From contig CBDFHV010000050.1 of NCBI GenBank assembly GCA_965247705.1, forward strand, positions 1 to 60,407: DNA of 60,407 nucleotides. Reading direction: 5' to 3'. The stretch comes from CBDFHV01 sp965247705 (GTDB taxonomy: Bacteria; Pseudomonadota; Alphaproteobacteria; Rhodospirillales; CAMCUA01). The notes below the pieces were generated by a model. It made no database searches. It was given only the letters and a program-made list of their open reading frames with translations, and was not told where the DNA came from. Shown here in pieces: positions 42,948-55,036 of the stretch (position 1 is its first letter; every line of letters begins with the position of its first letter). A program made the translations under genes and the position numbers.

Positions 42948-45479
42948 TCATCCGGGTTCCGAACAAGGCACCATTCGTGCGGGCGCCATGACGGGGGCCT
43001 GTAGGGCCATCGCTTGCCGGGACGATTCCGCTGCCACCGGCTCGTAGAGGGTGGTCCGCTGCCGGGGGATGCGGCCCTGGCGGCGGATCAGGCGCGCCAG
43101 GTCGGCGGGCGGCATCTCCTGGCCGTGGGCGGCGCCGGCGGCGCGGCTGATGCTTTCGTTCATCAGGGTACCACCCAGGTCGTTGACGCCGGCGTCCAGG
43201 CAGGCCGCCGCGCCGTCCGGTCCCAACTTGGTCCACGACGCCTGGATGTTGGCAATCAGCGGATGCAAGGCCAGGCGGGCCACCGCGTGCATCAGCAACG
43301 CCTCGCGAAAAGTGGGGCCGCGGCGGGTTTTGCCATGGCGGTAGAGGGGCGCCTCCATGGGCACGAAGGGGAGCGGCACGAACTCCGTAATGCCGCCGGT
43401 GCGGGCTTGGAGATGGCGCAGGCGCAACAGGTGGCGCGCCCAATACCGTGGCCCGTCCACGTGCCCGAACATGATGGTGGCCGTGGTCCGCAGCCCGACC
43501 CCGTGGGCCGCCGCCACCACCTCCAGCCACTGGTTGGTGGTCAATTTATCCGGACAAATGATGGCGCGTACGGAATCGTCGAGAATTTCCGCCGCCGTGC
43601 CCGGCAGGGTGTCCAGACCGGCGTCCCGCAGTCGGCCGAGATAGGCGGCCAGGGAAAGCCCCAGGCTGGTGGCGCCGTGCCAGACCTCCAGGGGCGAAAA
43701 GGCGTGGATATGAAGGTCCGGAACCGCCTCCCTCACGGCGCGGCAGATGGCCAGGTAGGTCTCGCCGGTGAAAGCGGGGTGGATGCCGCCCTGCATGCAG
43801 ACCTCGGTGGCGCCCCGAGCCCGGGCTTCCGCGGCGCGGGTGGCGATGGCGGCCAGGTCGAGCCGGTAGGGCGGATCGCCGGACGCCGTGTTGCGACGAC
43901 CCTTGGAGAAGGCGCAGAAGCCGCAGCGATAGGTGCAGATGTTGGTGTAGTTGATGTTGCGGTTGACGGCGTAGGTCACCACATCGCCGTTCACGTCGGC
44001 CCGCAGTGCGTCGGCCGCCGCGATGACCGTCTGAGCCTCGGCGCCACGGGCCTCGAACAGGCGGACAAGGGATGCCTCGTCCAGTTTCTCGCCGCGCCGA
44101 GCCCGCGCCAGGATGGCACCCAGGCCAATTTGTGCGCGCGAGCCAACCATCTGACTCGCGGCTCCCCCCCCACCCCGGCCCTCCCCCTCCAGGGGGGAGG
44201 GAAAATCTCGGCGATCATGGAGCGTTCCCTCTCCCCTTGAGGGGGAGGGACAGGGAGGGGGGTCTCCCCGGTTCGACGATGGGGCGAGGGCCGGAGGCGC
44301 CACCTCCGCCTGACCCGGGCACCAGGCGTCGTCGCGGGCGAAGCCGCCGCCGTCCATGGACCGCAGCACGGGCCCGTGCAAGGGAGGGGCCAACCAGCGC
44401 TTCGGGTCCAACGCGTAGGGCGGATAGACGGGCAATCGGGCGACCAGGGTCTTGCCGGCGCGTTCGGTCTCCCGGGCGAGGCGGTCGATGGCGGGCCAGG
44501 GGGCTTCCGGATTGACGAAATCGGGGGTGACCGTCGACACGCCGCCCCAGTCGTTGATGCCCGCCTCGATGAGCCGGCGTCCTTCACCGGGCGTCAGGTT
44601 CGGCGGCGCCTGGATATTCATCTCGGGGCCGAAGATGAGCCGCGCCACGGCCACCGTCGCCGCCAACTCCGCGGCATCGGGCTCGGGGGCGCCGGCCATG
44701 CGGGTGTCGGGCTTGGCGCGGAAGCTCTGGACGATGACCTCCTGAATGTGTCCGAAACGGGCGTGCAGGTCACGCAAGGCCAGCAGGGACTCGATCCGCT
44801 CCTGCCGGGTCTCGCCGATGCCGATCAGGATGCCGGAGGTGAAGGGGACAGATAGCGTGCCGGCCAGGCGGATGGTCTCCAGGCGCCGCGCCGGCCGCTT
44901 GTCGGGAGATCCGAAATGGGGGCCGCCCCGGGCGCACAGGCGCTCGGCGGCGCTTTCCAGCATCAGGCCCTGGGAGACGGAGACCGCGCGCAGGGCGGTG
45001 ATGTCCTCGACCCCCATCACGCCCGCGTTGATATGGGGCAGCAAGCCCGTCTCCCCCAGTACCCTTTCGGCCATGGCCCCCACGTAGGCCAATGTGGAAG
45101 GATATCCCAATCGCTCCAGGTCATTTCGGGCGGCGGCGTAGCGCTTTTCCGGCTTGTCGCCGAGGGTAAACAGGGCCTCGGTGCAGCCGGCGGCGGCGCC
45201 GGCCATCGCCACCGCCAGGACTTCCTCGGGGGTCATGTAGGGCCGCGTCACACGGCCGGGCGGCTGGGCGAAGGTGCAGTAGTGGCAGACGTCGCGGCAA
45301 AGCCGCGTCAGGGGTATGAACACCTTGCGGGAGTAGGAAACGAGGGGCCCATGGCCATCATCGCGCAGGGCGGCGGCGGCGGCCCCGAGGTCGGGCGAAT
45401 CCCAGGCCGATTCCAAGGCTAGCGCCTCGTCCCGATCGGGCCGCCGGTTGAGAAACCGCTCGAGCGTGACGGCGTTCAT
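42948..45479 (-). CDS. fbiC: FO synthase, fused CofG-CofH (FbiC)
   Basis: This 843-aa protein makes FO, the deazaflavin part of coenzyme F420, from tyrosine and a ribityl-uracil. The N-terminal CofG domain has the radical-SAM Cys cluster in LTRLCRDVCHYCTFAQ (C-x3-C-x2-C, near residue 60) and TEALFTLGDKPEKRY. The C-terminal CofH domain has NICTYRCGFCAFSKGR near residue 515 and EVCMQGGIHPAFTGETYLAI. The domain order and length agree with actinobacterial FbiC. The linker (about residues 400-440) is Pro/Gly/Ser-rich because a palindromic repeat lies in it in frame. The start overlaps the next upstream gene, the F420:NADP oxidoreductase, by 4 bp. Confidence 0.94.
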   Translation of the reverse strand: MNAVTLERFLNRRPDRDEALALESAWDSPDLGAAAAALRDDGHGPLVSYSRKVFIPLTRLCRDVCHYCTFAQPPGRVTRPYMTPEEVLAVAMAGAAAGCTEALFTLGDKPEKRYAAARNDLERLGYPSTLAYVGAMAERVLGETGLLPHINAGVMGVEDITALRAVSVSQGLMLESAAERLCARGGPHFGSPDKRPARRLETIRLAGTLSVPFTSGILIGIGETRQERIESLLALRDLHARFGHIQEVIVQSFRAKPDTRMAGAPEPDAAELAATVAVARLIFGPEMNIQAPPNLTPGEGRRLIEAGINDWGGVSTVTPDFVNPEAPWPAIDRLARETERAGKTLVARLPVYPPYALDPKRWLAPPLHGPVLRSMDGGGFARDDAWCPGQAEVAPPALAPSSNRGDPPPCPSPSRGEGTLHDRRDFPSPLEGEGRGGGGAASQMVGSRAQIGLGAILARARRGEKLDEASLVRLFEARGAEAQTVIAAADALRADVNGDVVTYAVNRNINYTNICTYRCGFCAFSKGRRNTASGDPPYRLDLAAIATRAAEARARGATEVCMQGGIHPAFTGETYLAICRAVREAVPDLHIHAFSPLEVWHGATSLGLSLAAYLGRLRDAGLDTLPGTAAEILDDSVRAIICPDKLTTNQWLEVVAAAHGVGLRTTATIMFGHVDGPRYWARHLLRLRHLQARTGGITEFVPLPFVPMEAPLYRHGKTRRGPTFREALLMHAVARLALHPLIANIQASWTKLGPDGAAACLDAGVNDLGGTLMNESISRAAGAAHGQEMPPADLARLIRRQGRIPRQRTTLYEPVAAESSRQAMALQAPVMAPARMVPCSEPG
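44160..44275. repeat. Palindromic repeat inside the fbiC linker
   Basis: G- and C-runs form inverted halves: ccctccccctccagggggg with its agggaa continuation, and ttccctctccccttgaggg with the ggagggacagggagggg tail. On the minus strand the repeat is translated as PSPSRGEG...FPSPLEGEG-type peptide between the CofG and CofH domains. No stop or frameshift arises. The core ctccccttgagggggaggg resembles dispersed bacterial intergenic repeats. Confidence 0.75.
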
Positions 45480-46156
45480 GGTCCGGCGGGCCGTTTGGCA
45501 TCGGGCTTGCGTTCCCCGACGATGCGGATGCCGGCCCCGTCAAGCTTGTAGCGGGCATTGATGAAGATCAGGGCGGGCACCAGGGATTCGGCGACCACCG
45601 CGTTGTCGAGGGGGCCGGCGTGCCAGCCTTTGAGACCCAGGGATTCGACCAGGCTGACGACGATCTCTCGCGCCTTCACATCGTTACCGCAGACCAGAAC
45701 GTCCCCGTGCAGTGCCCCGTCACCGGCGAGGCGATCGGCCGCCACCGTCTGCAGGGCGGAGACCACGCGTACACCGTCGCCAAGCCGGTCCTGGGCCGCC
45801 TTGGCCACCGATCCCCCGGGCGGCAGGTGAACCCGCCGCACCTTGGGCGGCATTAGGGGGACCGTGGCGTCAATGACGATCTTTCCTTGGACCGCATCGT
45901 TGATGGCATCGAGGATCGCGCCGTGGCTGGCGTAGGGAACGGTGAGGACGGCGATCTCGGCACCGGCCGCCGCCTGGGCATTGCCGAGCCCGCCGATGGC
46001 ATCCCTGCCAAGACGGTCGTTCACGTCGGCCGCCGCCTTTCGGGCACGTTGGGGATCGCGAGATCCGATGGTCACCCCGTGGCCGGCCGCGGCCCATCGG
46101 CGGGCAAGGCCGGAACCCAGGGCGCCGGTGCCTCCGATGATCGCGATGGCCGTCAT
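45476..46156 (-). CDS. npdG: NADPH-dependent F420 reductase (F420H2:NADP oxidoreductase)
   Basis: This 226-aa protein begins MTAIAIIGGTGALGSGLARR, the family's NADP-binding site, with SRDPQRARKAA next to it for the NADP phosphate. ATVPLMPPKVRRVHLPPGGS and LVCGNDVKAREIV follow, as in Fno/NpdG proteins. It moves hydride between NADPH and F420. The start at 46156 fits the family; the frame to 46192 adds a basic leader. The 4-bp overlap with fbiC (ATGA) shows that F420 synthesis and reduction are translated together. Confidence 0.9.
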   Translation of the reverse strand: MTAIAIIGGTGALGSGLARRWAAAGHGVTIGSRDPQRARKAAADVNDRLGRDAIGGLGNAQAAAGAEIAVLTVPYASHGAILDAINDAVQGKIVIDATVPLMPPKVRRVHLPPGGSVAKAAQDRLGDGVRVVSALQTVAADRLAGDGALHGDVLVCGNDVKAREIVVSLVESLGLKGWHAGPLDNAVVAESLVPALIFINARYKLDGAGIRIVGERKPDAKRPAGP

Positions 46157-46267
46157 CCGTGTCTCTCCGAAGGGGCGTCGGAGCGGAGTCATAGCAGATG
46201 GGGTGGCACGGTCGCCATGCGCCCGGGACCATTGGCCCGTGGTGGCGTCAAGCGCGGCCCGGCTCGC

Positions 46268-46785
46268 TCAGTCTCCCCCGCCCGATTCCGCGGCCAGACT
46301 GGCCAGAATCCGATCCCGTACCGGAGGCGATACGAAGGGGCTGACGTCGCCGCCCAGGCGGGCCACTTCCTTGACCAGCCGCGAGGCGATGAAATGGTGC
46401 CGTTCCGAGGCCATGAGGAATACCGTTTCCACCCGCGGATTCAGTCGATGGTTCATGCCCGCCATCTGGAATTCGTACTCGAAGTCCGAAACGGCCCTAA
46501 GGCCGCGAATGATCACGCTGGCGCCCGCCTTGTCGGCGAAGCGGGTGAGCAGGGTGTCGAAGGCGCGGACCTCGATCCGCGACCCATCGCCGCTGGTCAT
46601 AGCGACCACGTCTTCCTCGACCATGGCGACCCGGTCCTCCACCCGGAACAGGGGCCCCTTGCCGGCGTTGACCGCGACGCCGACGATCAGGCGATCGACG
46701 ACCCGGGTCGCGCGCTGGATAATGTCGCTGTGACCCATGGTCAGGGGATCGAAAGTGCCGGGGTAGATGCCGACGCGCGCCGTGC

Positions 46786-46789
<4 letters not shown>
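46268..46789 (-). CDS. coaD: Phosphopantetheine adenylyltransferase
   Basis: This 173-aa protein carries out the fourth step of CoA synthesis (4'-phosphopantetheine plus ATP to dephospho-CoA). RVGIYPGTFDPLTMGHSDII holds the TxGHxD nucleotidyl-transfer motif, and SVIIRGLRAVSDFEYEFQMA is the second family block. The GTG at 46789 overlaps the gyrA stop (GTGA), so it is translationally coupled to gyrA. The gyrA-coaD order is common in alphaproteobacteria. Confidence 0.96.
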
Positions 46790-49584
<2,795 letters not shown>

Positions 49585-49751
49585 GCCTGGGCCGTTCGGT
49601 TGGGTTCCGCTATCGGAACGGGGCGGGAAGGGCGGCCGCGAAGGGCCGACTCAGGGCCAAAGTTTAGCATGATCCCGCACCTGCGAACAACGCGGCGGGG
49701 GCCTCTGTCGCAAGGGATGTGGCGCCGCCGTTCGAGCGCGCTTTGTCGGCG

Positions 49752-50441
49752 TTACCAGGGCGCCCCGACCGCCTGAGTGAGGAACTTGACGAACGGTGCG
49801 TTGGCCCGGCAGGCCGAAACGAATGTGTCCATGAAGTCGGGTGCGCAGGCCTCCTTCTCCGTGAACCGCGTGTGGCTGACGAAGTCCTTGCGCTTGATGT
49901 CCTCGATCAGGTGATGGTCCGGGTCGAAGCCCCGGGGTGGCCGTGTCAGGTTTTCGCCGGACAGGCTGCAGTGCTGGCGAAAGGCCTTGCCGCCGATGGC
50001 CCGTTTCCAGGCCGTGGACTCGTCGACCAGGGACTCACGAATTCGCCCCAGGGTCTTTGAATCCGGGTGCCAGATGCCGGCGCCCATGAAGCACTGATCC
50101 GGCTCCATATGCAGGTAGAAGCCAGGGCAATGGACGTCGCGCCCCTGGGCGTGGCGGAACTGGGCGCTGGCGGCGGTCTTGTAGGGGCTCTTGTCCTTGG
50201 AGAAGCGCACATCCCGGAAGATGCGGAACATGGAACCGCCCTGGGGCCGGGGGTCGGCGACGAACTGGAGGCTGATCTTGCGAAGGGGCGTCGCGACATC
50301 GGCAATGAACTGCAGCATCGGTCCGCGTACGTCCCGTTCGTAGCGGTCCCGGTTGCCCTGAAACCAGTCCCGGTCGTTGTTGGCCTTGAGGTCGCTGAGA
50401 AACGCGAACAAGGCGGGCGTGAAGTGGGGTGTCGCGGCCAT
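49752..50441 (-). CDS. DUF2461 (TIGR02453) family protein
   Basis: This 229-aa protein begins MAATPHFTPALFAFLSDLKA and continues NNDRDWFQGNRDRYERDVRG. It then has FRIFRDVRFSKDKSPYKTAA near residue 78 and CPGFYLHMEPDQCFMGAGIW, the standard DUF2461 blocks. The GGAGG before the ATG at 50441 supports this start; the frame up to 50621 is not needed. The biochemical role of the family is unknown. It is divergent from the isoaspartyl peptidase gene. Confidence 0.92.
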   Translation of the reverse strand: MAATPHFTPALFAFLSDLKANNDRDWFQGNRDRYERDVRGPMLQFIADVATPLRKISLQFVADPRPQGGSMFRIFRDVRFSKDKSPYKTAASAQFRHAQGRDVHCPGFYLHMEPDQCFMGAGIWHPDSKTLGRIRESLVDESTAWKRAIGGKAFRQHCSLSGENLTRPPRGFDPDHHLIEDIKRKDFVSHTRFTEKEACAPDFMDTFVSACRANAPFVKFLTQAVGAPW

Positions 50442-50589
50442 CCCCGTGCCTCCTTTACCAGGACGTATGTTAGAACATATAAGGAACGTAATCTGGCCAA
50501 CGATGGCTGTCAACGCGCCACCGGCCTTCCCATGGGGCCGCGAGTCGCTACAGTCTCCGACGCGCCGCGTGGAGCAGGGAATCGAATCC

Positions 50590-51483
50590 ATGGTCGAAGC
50601 CGTCAATGCCGCTCTGGTCATCCATGGCGGGGCCGGGGTGATGGCCGACCACGACTATTCGGCATCGGCGGCCTTCATGGCGGAGATCCTGGTACGGGGA
50701 GGCGCCGCCCTGAGGACAGGCGCCGCGGCGCTGGATCTGGTGGTGGAGATGGTCGCGGCGATGGAGGAATCGGGGCTGTTCATCGCCGGCAAGGGCTCGT
50801 CCGCCAATCGGGCGGGGTTGGTGGAACTGGATGCCTCGGTGATGACCGGCCATGACCGCGATGCGGGGGCCGTCGCCGCCGTCCGCCGGGTGGTCAATCC
50901 GATCCGCCTGGCGCGCGCGGTCATGGCGCAAACGCCCCATGTGATGCTGGCCGGTTCCGGGGCGGATGCCTTCGCCGACGCGGTCGGCCTGGCGCGGGTC
51001 GCCGACCCGAATACCTACTACCGCGCCGCGACGGAGATCACCGGCGCCGGCGTGCCCGTCGCCGAAGCCGGACCGATAGCCCACGGCACGGTCGGCGCGG
51101 TTGCGTTGGATTGTGCCGGGCAACTGGCCGCGGCCACGTCGACGGGCGGCACTCTGAACAAGCAGCCGGGCAGGGTCGGGGACACACCCTTGATTGGCGC
51201 CGGCACCTGGGCGGACGACCGGGTCGCCGTCTCCGGCACCGGTCAGGGGGAGTTCTTCATCCGTGTCGCTGCGGCGCGGGAGGTCGCGGCCCTGATGGCC
51301 TATGGAGGTATGGACGTGGAGAGTGCCACCCGGGCGACCATCGATGCCATCGCCGCGTTGGGCGGCAATGGCGGCCTGATCGCCGTCGACCGCGCGGGCA
51401 ACATCGCCATGCCCTTCAACAGCGGCGGCATGAAACGGGGATACGTTCGGCTCGAGACCGAGCCCGTGGTCGCGGTCACCTGA
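50590..51483 (+). CDS. Isoaspartyl peptidase/L-asparaginase (Ntn hydrolase, plant type)
   Basis: This 297-aa precursor has ALVIHGGAGVMADHDYSAS near residue 8, SGLFIAGKGSSANRAGLVEL near residue 62, and the autocleavage site in HGTVGAVALDCAGQLAAATS near residue 167. The Thr after HG becomes the N-terminal nucleophile after self-cutting. TSTGGTLNKQPGRVGDTPLI binds the substrate. It removes beta-aspartyl residues from damaged or special peptides and can hydrolyse asparagine. It is convergent with livF; a nitrogen-uptake link is possible but unproved. Confidence 0.92.
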   Translation: MVEAVNAALVIHGGAGVMADHDYSASAAFMAEILVRGGAALRTGAAALDLVVEMVAAMEESGLFIAGKGSSANRAGLVELDASVMTGHDRDAGAVAAVRRVVNPIRLARAVMAQTPHVMLAGSGADAFADAVGLARVADPNTYYRAATEITGAGVPVAEAGPIAHGTVGAVALDCAGQLAAATSTGGTLNKQPGRVGDTPLIGAGTWADDRVAVSGTGQGEFFIRVAAAREVAALMAYGGMDVESATRATIDAIAALGGNGGLIAVDRAGNIAMPFNSGGMKRGYVRLETEPVVAVT

Positions 51484-51545
51484 CCCGCCGTTCCGCACAT
51501 CAATGACCCAGGCCAAAAGACGGCCCGAATTCAAGACTGAAGGAA

Positions 51546-52232
51546 TTAGGCCTGCAGGGTGGGGTTCCTGGCGAGGTCGGCGATGGCGCCCTGCCAGCGC
51601 ACGCGCCCGGTCTCCATGACCAGGACCTGGTCGGCCAGACCCGACACGAATCGTAGGTTCTGCTCCGATATCAAGAGAGTGAGGCCAGAGTCCTTGAGAT
51701 CGGCGATGGTGCGCTTGAGCCCCTCGACGATGGTGGGAGCAAGTCCTTCCGACGGTTCGTCCAAAAGCAGCAGATCGGGGTTGCCCATGAGGGTTCGGGC
51801 CACCGCCAGCATCTGTTGCTCGCCGCCGCTGATCCGCCCGGCCAGCCGGTTTTCCAGGGCCGCCAGGTTGGGGAACAGGGCATGGAGCCGGTCCCGGGTC
51901 CACGGCGCCTGGCCGGGGCGAGGTTCCCGGGCGCCGGTGGTGAGATTCTCCGCCACCGTCAGGTCCGCGAAGATGCGCCGCTCCTCGGGCACGTAGCCCA
52001 GGCCCAGGCGGGCGATCCGATGGCTTTCCAGTCCGACGAGATCTTGGTCGTTAAGCTCGATGGCGCCGGCGGTTGGCCGCATGAGGCCCATCACGCATTT
52101 GAACAAGGTCGACTTCCCCGCCCCATTGTGACCGAGGACGGCCATGGCCTGGCCCCGGGAGACCGACAGGGAGACGTCGAACAACACCTGCGCCCGGCCG
52201 TAGGCGGCGCTGAGATGGGACACTCTCAACAT
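51546..52232 (-). CDS. livF: Branched-chain amino acid-type ABC transporter ATP-binding protein
   Basis: This 228-aa protein starts MLRVSHLSAAYGRAQVLFDV. Walker A is AVLGHNGAGKSTLFKCVMGL, the signature is RISGGEQQMLAVARTLMG, and Walker B is LLLLDEPSEGLAPTIVEGLK. It forms the second ATPase of a HAAT/Liv importer. The start overlaps the livG end by 7 bp. It is the last gene of the minus-strand Liv operon. Confidence 0.93.
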   Translation of the reverse strand: MLRVSHLSAAYGRAQVLFDVSLSVSRGQAMAVLGHNGAGKSTLFKCVMGLMRPTAGAIELNDQDLVGLESHRIARLGLGYVPEERRIFADLTVAENLTTGAREPRPGQAPWTRDRLHALFPNLAALENRLAGRISGGEQQMLAVARTLMGNPDLLLLDEPSEGLAPTIVEGLKRTIADLKDSGLTLLISEQNLRFVSGLADQVLVMETGRVRWQGAIADLARNPTLQA

Positions 52233-52990
52233 GGCGCTTCTCTGGTCGCCGCGTCTTCGCCCAGATAGATCTCTCGCACCCTGTGGTCGGCGCGCACCGT
52301 CTCCGGGTCGCCCATGGCGACGATCGCGCCCCGGTCCAGCACGATGATCCGGTCGGCATGGCCGAACACCGCCGACATGTCGTGTTCGGTGAAGAGGACG
52401 CCGATGTTCGAATCCCGGGCAACCCGGCCGACCAGGGACATCAGGGGGCCCCGGTCGCCCACCGCCACCCCGGCCATGGGCTCGTCCAGCAGCAGGACGC
52501 GCGGTGCGTTGGCCAGCGCCACCGCCAGTTCCAGGCGCTTCAGATCGCCGTAGGCCAGTTCCCTGCAAGGGCGGTCGGCCAGCGCCGCCATGCCGACGTC
52601 CGCCAACAGGCGGTCCGCCCGTTCGCCCTCCACGTCCCGGCCCCGGGACCACGGGTCGAAAGCCCGCCGCCGCAAGCTGATGAGCGCCGTCTGCACGTTC
52701 TCGCGAACGGTGAGGGACGGAAAGACGGCGGCGATCTGGAAGGTCCGCCCGACGCCCATCCGCCAGATGCGCCGGCTCGGCAGTCCCGTGATGTCTTGCC
52801 CGTCCAGGCGCACCTGTCCCCGGTCGGATCGAAGCTGGCCGCCGACGATGTGGAAGCAGGTGCTCTTGCCGGCGCCATTGGGTCCGATCAGGGCCAGCAT
52901 CTCGCCCTGGTGGAGGTCGAAGTCCACTCCGCCCAGCGCATCGACGCCGCCAAAGGACTTGGCCAGATCGCGGACCGAAAGCAGAGTCAT
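52226..52990 (-). CDS. livG: Branched-chain amino acid-type ABC transporter ATP-binding protein
   Basis: This 254-aa protein has Walker A in ALIGPNGAGKSTCFHIVGGQ, the signature in CRELAYGDLKRLELAVALAN, and Walker B in RVLLLDEPMAGVAVGDRGPL. LFTEHDMSAVFGHADRIIVL holds the switch His. The GDRGPLMSLVGRVARD region is LivG-type. It overlaps the permease gene end by 4 bp and livF by 7 bp. Confidence 0.93.
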   Translation of the reverse strand: MTLLSVRDLAKSFGGVDALGGVDFDLHQGEMLALIGPNGAGKSTCFHIVGGQLRSDRGQVRLDGQDITGLPSRRIWRMGVGRTFQIAAVFPSLTVRENVQTALISLRRRAFDPWSRGRDVEGERADRLLADVGMAALADRPCRELAYGDLKRLELAVALANAPRVLLLDEPMAGVAVGDRGPLMSLVGRVARDSNIGVLFTEHDMSAVFGHADRIIVLDRGAIVAMGDPETVRADHRVREIYLGEDAATREAPC

Positions 52991-54828
52991 GGCGCGCGAC
53001 CCTCCCATCGCTCCCGCACGAAGCCGCCGACACCCTTGGGGAAGGCCAACACCGCGAGGACGATCACCGTGCCCAGAATGATCCGCCAGTAGTCGGTCTC
53101 GCTGGCGACGCCGATTTGCAGCCCGGTGAACATGGCGGCCCCGAACAGGGGACCCAGCAGGGTCTGGACTCCGCCCAGCAGCACCATGACCAGGCCGTCC
53201 ACGGAGACGGGAATGGACATCATGGTGGGAAACACGCTGCCCTTGAGGAAGGCGAAGAGGCCGCCGGCCAGGCCCGCCGCGGTGCCGGCGATTCCGAACG
53301 TCACCCAGCGCAGGCGGCGCACGTGAATGCCGATCGCCTCCGCCCGGGACGGATTGTCGCGGGCGGCACGCAAGGCGAAGCCGAACGGGGAGAACACCAT
53401 GCGACGGAGAAGCCATACCGCGCCGCCGCACAGGCATAGGGTCAGAACGTAGTAGACGCCGGCCGAAGCCGCCCACGCGGCGGGCCAGATGCCCAAAAGG
53501 CCGTTGTCGCCGCCCGTCACTTCATACCACTGGAAGGCGATCGCCCAGGCGATCTGGGCGAAGGCCAAAGTGAGCATGGCCAGATATACCCCGGACAAGC
53601 GCACGCAGAACCAGCCGAACAGCAAGGCGCCGAGCCCGCCGGCCACCGGCGCGGCCACCAGGGCCACCTCCATGGGCGCTTCCAGATGGTGCACCATCAG
53701 GGCCGAGCCATAGGCTCCCAGCCCCAGATAGGCGGCGTGGCCGAATGAGATCATGCCGCCGATTCCCATCAGGAAATGCAGGCTCATGGCGAACAGGGCC
53801 ATGATGGAGATCTCGGTGGCCACCTGGACGCCATAGGTCCCGGCCCACAGGGGCAGCGACAGAAGGACAAGACCGGCGGCCGCGGCCGCCACCGCCGCGC
53901 GCCGTCCACCGGGGCTAAGCGGCGGGCCGTGGTCGTGGGCGGGGCCGTGAACCGGCGCCTCCTCCCGCCCCAACAAACCCCACGGTCGGACCACCAGCAC
54001 CACCGCCATCACCAGGAACAACAGCACGATCGTGATCTCGGGCAGGATCAGAATACCGAAGGCCTGGAGCACGGCGATCAGCACCGCCGCCAGGTAGGCG
54101 CCGAGCATGCTGCCCATGCCGCCGACCACCACCACCACGAAGGCCTCGGCGATGATGTTCAGGTCCATGAACAGGTTCGCCGGCTCCCGCGCCAGTTGGA
54201 GAGCGCCGCCGAACCCGGCCAGGGCGGCGCCCAGGAACACGACAGTGGTGAACAGAACTTTCTGATTGACGCCCAAGGCCGCCACCATCTGCCGATCGGC
54301 CGTCGCCGCCCGAACCAGGATTCCCCAGCGTGTTCGGTGGAGGAGCAGATACAGGGCGGCGAGCACGGACGGGCCGAGGACGATCAGCAACAGGTCGTAC
54401 TGCGGCACCTTCATGCCGAAAAGCGTCACCGCGCCGGACAGGCCGGGGGGCAGTGGCCCCAACAGATCCTCCGGACCCCAGACGCCCAGGGTGACGTCCT
54501 GGATAATCAGCACCACACCGAAGGTGGCCAGAAGCGGGAATAGTTCCGGCGACCGGTAAAGCCGCCGCAACAGCAGCATCTCCATCGCCGCGCCCAGAAC
54601 GCCGACGCAGAGGGCGGCGGCGATCATTCCCAGCCAGAATCCAAGCGCCGAGTCGCCCCAGCGGCTGACCATGGAGAAGGCGACGTAGGCGCCCAGCATG
54701 TAGAAGGAACCGTGGGCGAAGTTGACGATCCGGGTGACCCCGAAAATGATCGACAACCCCGACGCCACCAGGAACAGGGATGACGCGGCCGCTAGGCCCG
54801 TCAGGAACTGCACCACATAGAAGCTCAC
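52987..54828 (-). CDS. Fused LivH-LivM ABC permease
   Basis: This 613-aa protein joins both Liv permeases. The N-terminal LivH half (about residues 1-295) starts FYVVQFLTGLAAASSLFLVA and has FGVTRIVNFAHGSFYMLGAY and VVVVVGGMGSMLGAYLAAVL. A charged linker (REEAPVHGPAHDHGPPLSPG) joins it to the LivM half (about 320-613), with LMGIGGMISFGHAAYLGLGA, RAARDNPSRAEAIGIHVRRL and VMVLLGGVQTLLGPLFGAAM. Together they form the membrane channel for amino acids or related small molecules. The start is a GTG at 54828. Separate LivH and LivM genes are the usual form, so the fusion is a lineage feature. Confidence 0.93.
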   Translation of the reverse strand: MSFYVVQFLTGLAAASSLFLVASGLSIIFGVTRIVNFAHGSFYMLGAYVAFSMVSRWGDSALGFWLGMIAAALCVGVLGAAMEMLLLRRLYRSPELFPLLATFGVVLIIQDVTLGVWGPEDLLGPLPPGLSGAVTLFGMKVPQYDLLLIVLGPSVLAALYLLLHRTRWGILVRAATADRQMVAALGVNQKVLFTTVVFLGAALAGFGGALQLAREPANLFMDLNIIAEAFVVVVVGGMGSMLGAYLAAVLIAVLQAFGILILPEITIVLLFLVMAVVLVVRPWGLLGREEAPVHGPAHDHGPPLSPGGRRAAVAAAAAGLVLLSLPLWAGTYGVQVATEISIMALFAMSLHFLMGIGGMISFGHAAYLGLGAYGSALMVHHLEAPMEVALVAAPVAGGLGALLFGWFCVRLSGVYLAMLTLAFAQIAWAIAFQWYEVTGGDNGLLGIWPAAWAASAGVYYVLTLCLCGGAVWLLRRMVFSPFGFALRAARDNPSRAEAIGIHVRRLRWVTFGIAGTAAGLAGGLFAFLKGSVFPTMMSIPVSVDGLVMVLLGGVQTLLGPLFGAAMFTGLQIGVASETDYWRIILGTVIVLAVLAFPKGVGGFVRERWEGRAP

Positions 54829-54937
54829 GGGCGGCTCGAGCCCCCGTCCCTGAGAGGGGCTGCCAGAAACATGCCGTTCACGCCAGCCAGTCCATGAGCT
54901 GACCTCTCCGCTCCCCCGTCGGCAGTCGGCCGCCTCA

Positions 54938-55008
54938 GCGGGCCGGTCTAAGACCGGCCCCTACGCAGCCCGATTTACTCGCTTAGGGGCGGGTCTTAGA
55001 CCCGCCCG
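54938..55008. repeat. Paired small palindromes (REP-like unit), second copy
   Basis: The hairpins gcgggccggtctaagaccgg (with cccc) and aggggcgggtcttagacccg (with cccg) match those at 31231-31301. The unit sits between the binding-protein gene and the permease gene of the Liv operon, where it could lower downstream expression relative to the binding protein or stabilise its mRNA. Confidence 0.72.
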
Positions 55009-55036
55009 ACTTCCTTGGGTCAAGCGGACTCCAATA

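Noticed and set aside
44160..44275. The G/C-rich palindrome as an intragenic terminator ending fbiC between domains
   Set aside because: No T-run follows, the frame is open through it, and the CofH domain continues in the same frame.
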